Below, piece by piece: positions 62,932 to 64,000 of a stretch of DNA of 64,000 bases (positions within the stretch are counted from its first letter, which is position 1; each line of letters opens with the position of its first letter). This DNA is from an uncultured Bacteroidales bacterium. Its GTDB lineage: Bacteria; Bacteroidota; Bacteroidia; Bacteroidales; UBA932. The position numbers and the translations under genes were made by a program. The stretch spans positions 245,856 to 309,855 of the forward strand of contig CAKUSP010000002.1 in the NCBI GenBank assembly GCA_934680015.1, read 5' to 3'. Under the pieces are notes generated by a model. It was not told where the DNA came from, did no database searches, and worked only from the letters and a program-made list of their open reading frames with translations.

Positions 62932-63771
62932 CAACCGATGGAAGAGACTTTATCGTAGAAATGCAACGAATAGGTCTTAAGTATTATCGTGACAGAGTCC
63001 TTTTCTATGCCACTTACCCTATTATGAAGCAACACACTGAGGCTAAGCAGAAATTTTTATCTTATAATCACGATGAAAAATTCAACTGGGACTATCACCT
63101 ATACCCTGTCTATGTGATTTCTATAGTGGATTTCGTGATGGAACACTGCGAGTCGTGGCCTAAAGATAGATTTCACAGTCACTACATTATGAAAGAGGAG
63201 GAGTATAATGAACCTTACAGCAATAATCTGCATTTTCTCTTTATAGAACTTCCACGTTTTAATAAAGTGCTTCAGAATCTATCCGATGAATCCGAGAAGT
63301 GGGCTTATCTGTTTCAGAACTTATCTCGGCTGAAAGATATCCCGGTTGAGTTCGATGAAAACTATTTCACGGATTTGTTCTTAACGGCGAAAATAGCTAA
63401 CTTCACACCCGACGAAAAAGAAAAATACACGGAGGACCAAAAGATGATTTACGATTATCAGAACTGTATAGATTTCGCAGTAGAAAAAGCGGTTAAGAAA
63501 GCTGCGAAAGAAAATCTTGCGAAAGGACTTGCGAAAGGACTTGCTGAAGGTGAAGCTAAAGGTAGAGCAGAAGGTCTAGCAGAAGGTGAAGCTAAAGGGA
63601 AAATAGAGGGAGAAAAATTGGCTAAATTAGAGACGGCGCGAAACCTATTAAAGATGGGTCTTTCTGTTTCTCAAATTTCTTTGGCTACTGGACTTTCGGA
63701 AAGCGAAATAAACGAATTGATTACTCGTTAACTTCATATTTTTATTTCATTTTTCATTTCTGAGTTGTATT

Positions 63772-63858
63772 GCTTTTGTCCTTGGAAAGGGCTTATTTTA
63801 GGACAAAATAGTCAAATTAAAGTTTTTGTCCGAGAAATGGCTGTTTTCTCGGACAAAA
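63772..63858. repeat. 87-bp double-hairpin direct repeat, right copy
   Basis: Counterpart of 61994-62080. Hairpin 1 pairs 63774-63782 with 63800-63808. Hairpin 2 is a perfect 15-bp stem (63823-63837 with 63845-63859). GGACAAAA or its complement occurs four times in each copy. It begins 40 nt after the rpn stop codon, where it could also act as a terminator. Confidence 0.8.
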
Positions 63859-63958
63859 ATGGTGGCGGGTTATGAAGGATGCGGATGTGAAAAAGATTTG
63901 CTAATGAAATGATAAGTTGCTATCTTCCCATCTTTGACACTTGGATTTAGAAAAAACG

Positions 63959-63996
63959 AGTCCCTAGACCGCTGTGGTGGCGATTTAGGGGCTTTT
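63959..63996 (+). terminator. Possible terminator-like hairpin near the right edge
   Basis: CCCTA (63962-63966) pairs with TAGGG (63986-63990), with an inner CGC/GCG, followed by GCTTTT. No gene upstream of it is visible in the last 270 nt, so its transcript is unknown; the gene it serves may lie beyond the window. Confidence 0.4.
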
Positions 63997-64000
63997 AGAC

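Larger units (their letters stand above)
62496..63731 (+). pseudogene. rpn: Rpn-type PD-(D/E)XK nuclease/transposase gene, disrupted
   Basis: The pieces of one Rpn (PDDEXK_2) gene can be read in order. 62496-62550 gives MKNFINPKQVYADLRSDF. 62669-62812 gives KSAFGQKHIMIPFLNSILRT, then an amber codon (62765-62767), then LSPEDRKVFYDVY. 62931-63731 gives STDGRDFIVEMQ and the rest to the stop. Between them lie two copies of a 117-bp palindromic element. The catalytic Asp (YDVY) is cut from the E-x-Q (VEMQ, 62958-62966) by the second copy. The 3' part is intact: the conserved YPIMKQHTEAKQKF, a repetitive A-K-G/A-E-G helix (63518-63600) and a terminal helix-turn-helix (LLKMGLSVSQISLATGLSES). Full-length nuclease cannot be made, but the C-terminal portion could still be translated. 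Confidence 0.8.

Overview
The window looks like about 64 kb of chromosome from a member of the Bacteroidota, most likely Bacteroidales; I cannot name a genus. The evidence is promoters of the type TTTG, 19 nt, TAnnTTTG; a near absence of Shine-Dalgarno sites; families typical of the phylum (DUF4301, DUF2764, DUF4925, Omp85-patatin phospholipase, SPOR lipoprotein, surface lipoproteins with acidic residues after the lipid cysteine); and a spirochaete/chlamydia/Bacteroidetes-type V-ATPase operon. Genes are tightly packed, with many 1-20 nt overlaps and convergent 3' overlaps of 4-65 nt. Intergenic space is scarce until the last 2.3 kb.

Layout. 1-10.1 kb: the first 17 codons of a clpC-like gene leave the left edge, divergent from gyrA. 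Then a TPR protein, phoH, a SPOR-like lipoprotein, leuS and two tandem YitT membrane proteins. 10.2-15.3 kb: an AraC-type regulator, an RluA-like pseudouridine synthase, an OmpA-like lipoprotein with a long structured leader, a DUF4097 lipoprotein, and the set yggS, Y-family polymerase and a 58-aa YolD-like gene. 15.4-24.2 kb: pgi, DUF456, xerD, tdk, rsmI, a helix-hairpin-helix protein, trpS, recA, rlmN and recX. 24.2-30.7 kb: rnhA, pdxA and a Mom-like acetyltransferase-fold gene in one operon; rfbD, rfbC, PAP2 and an Omp85-patatin in the other direction. 30.7-42.1 kb: a short FecCD permease, trkH, a heavy-metal/manganese exporter, tRNA-Glu(CUC), a DUF4925 lipoprotein, GtrA, and the operon TPR, metallo-beta-lactamase, ABC exporter, VanZ; then a degenerate M28 peptidase.

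42.1-52.6 kb is one uninterrupted minus-strand train: a sodium-pumping methylmalonyl-CoA decarboxylase (four genes) followed after 55 nt by a seven-gene V-type ATPase whose K subunit carries Na+-type ligand residues. The train is closed by a bidirectional terminator. It suggests that Na+ extruded during propionate formation is coupled to ATP turnover. 52.7-57.6 kb: xer recombinase, recF, DUF721, pdxB, DUF4301. 57.6-61.7 kb: an HsdR_N-like gene, cca, ansA, yicC, rpmE.

61.7-64.0 kb is an accessory island made of repeats. A gene for an Rpn-type PD-(D/E)XK nuclease is broken by two copies of a 117-bp, six-hairpin palindromic element. The copies differ only in predicted hairpin loops, and one copy splits the nuclease active site. 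The gene also has an amber codon and a MITE-like element inserted just upstream. The whole is flanked by 87-bp direct repeats, each with two hairpins. This is the most novel part of the window and recalls the Rickettsia palindromic elements that insert in frame within genes.

A second pattern is regulatory: at seven genes the -7 box ends only 4-7 nt before the ATG, which predicts leaderless mRNAs and also corrects several start codons.
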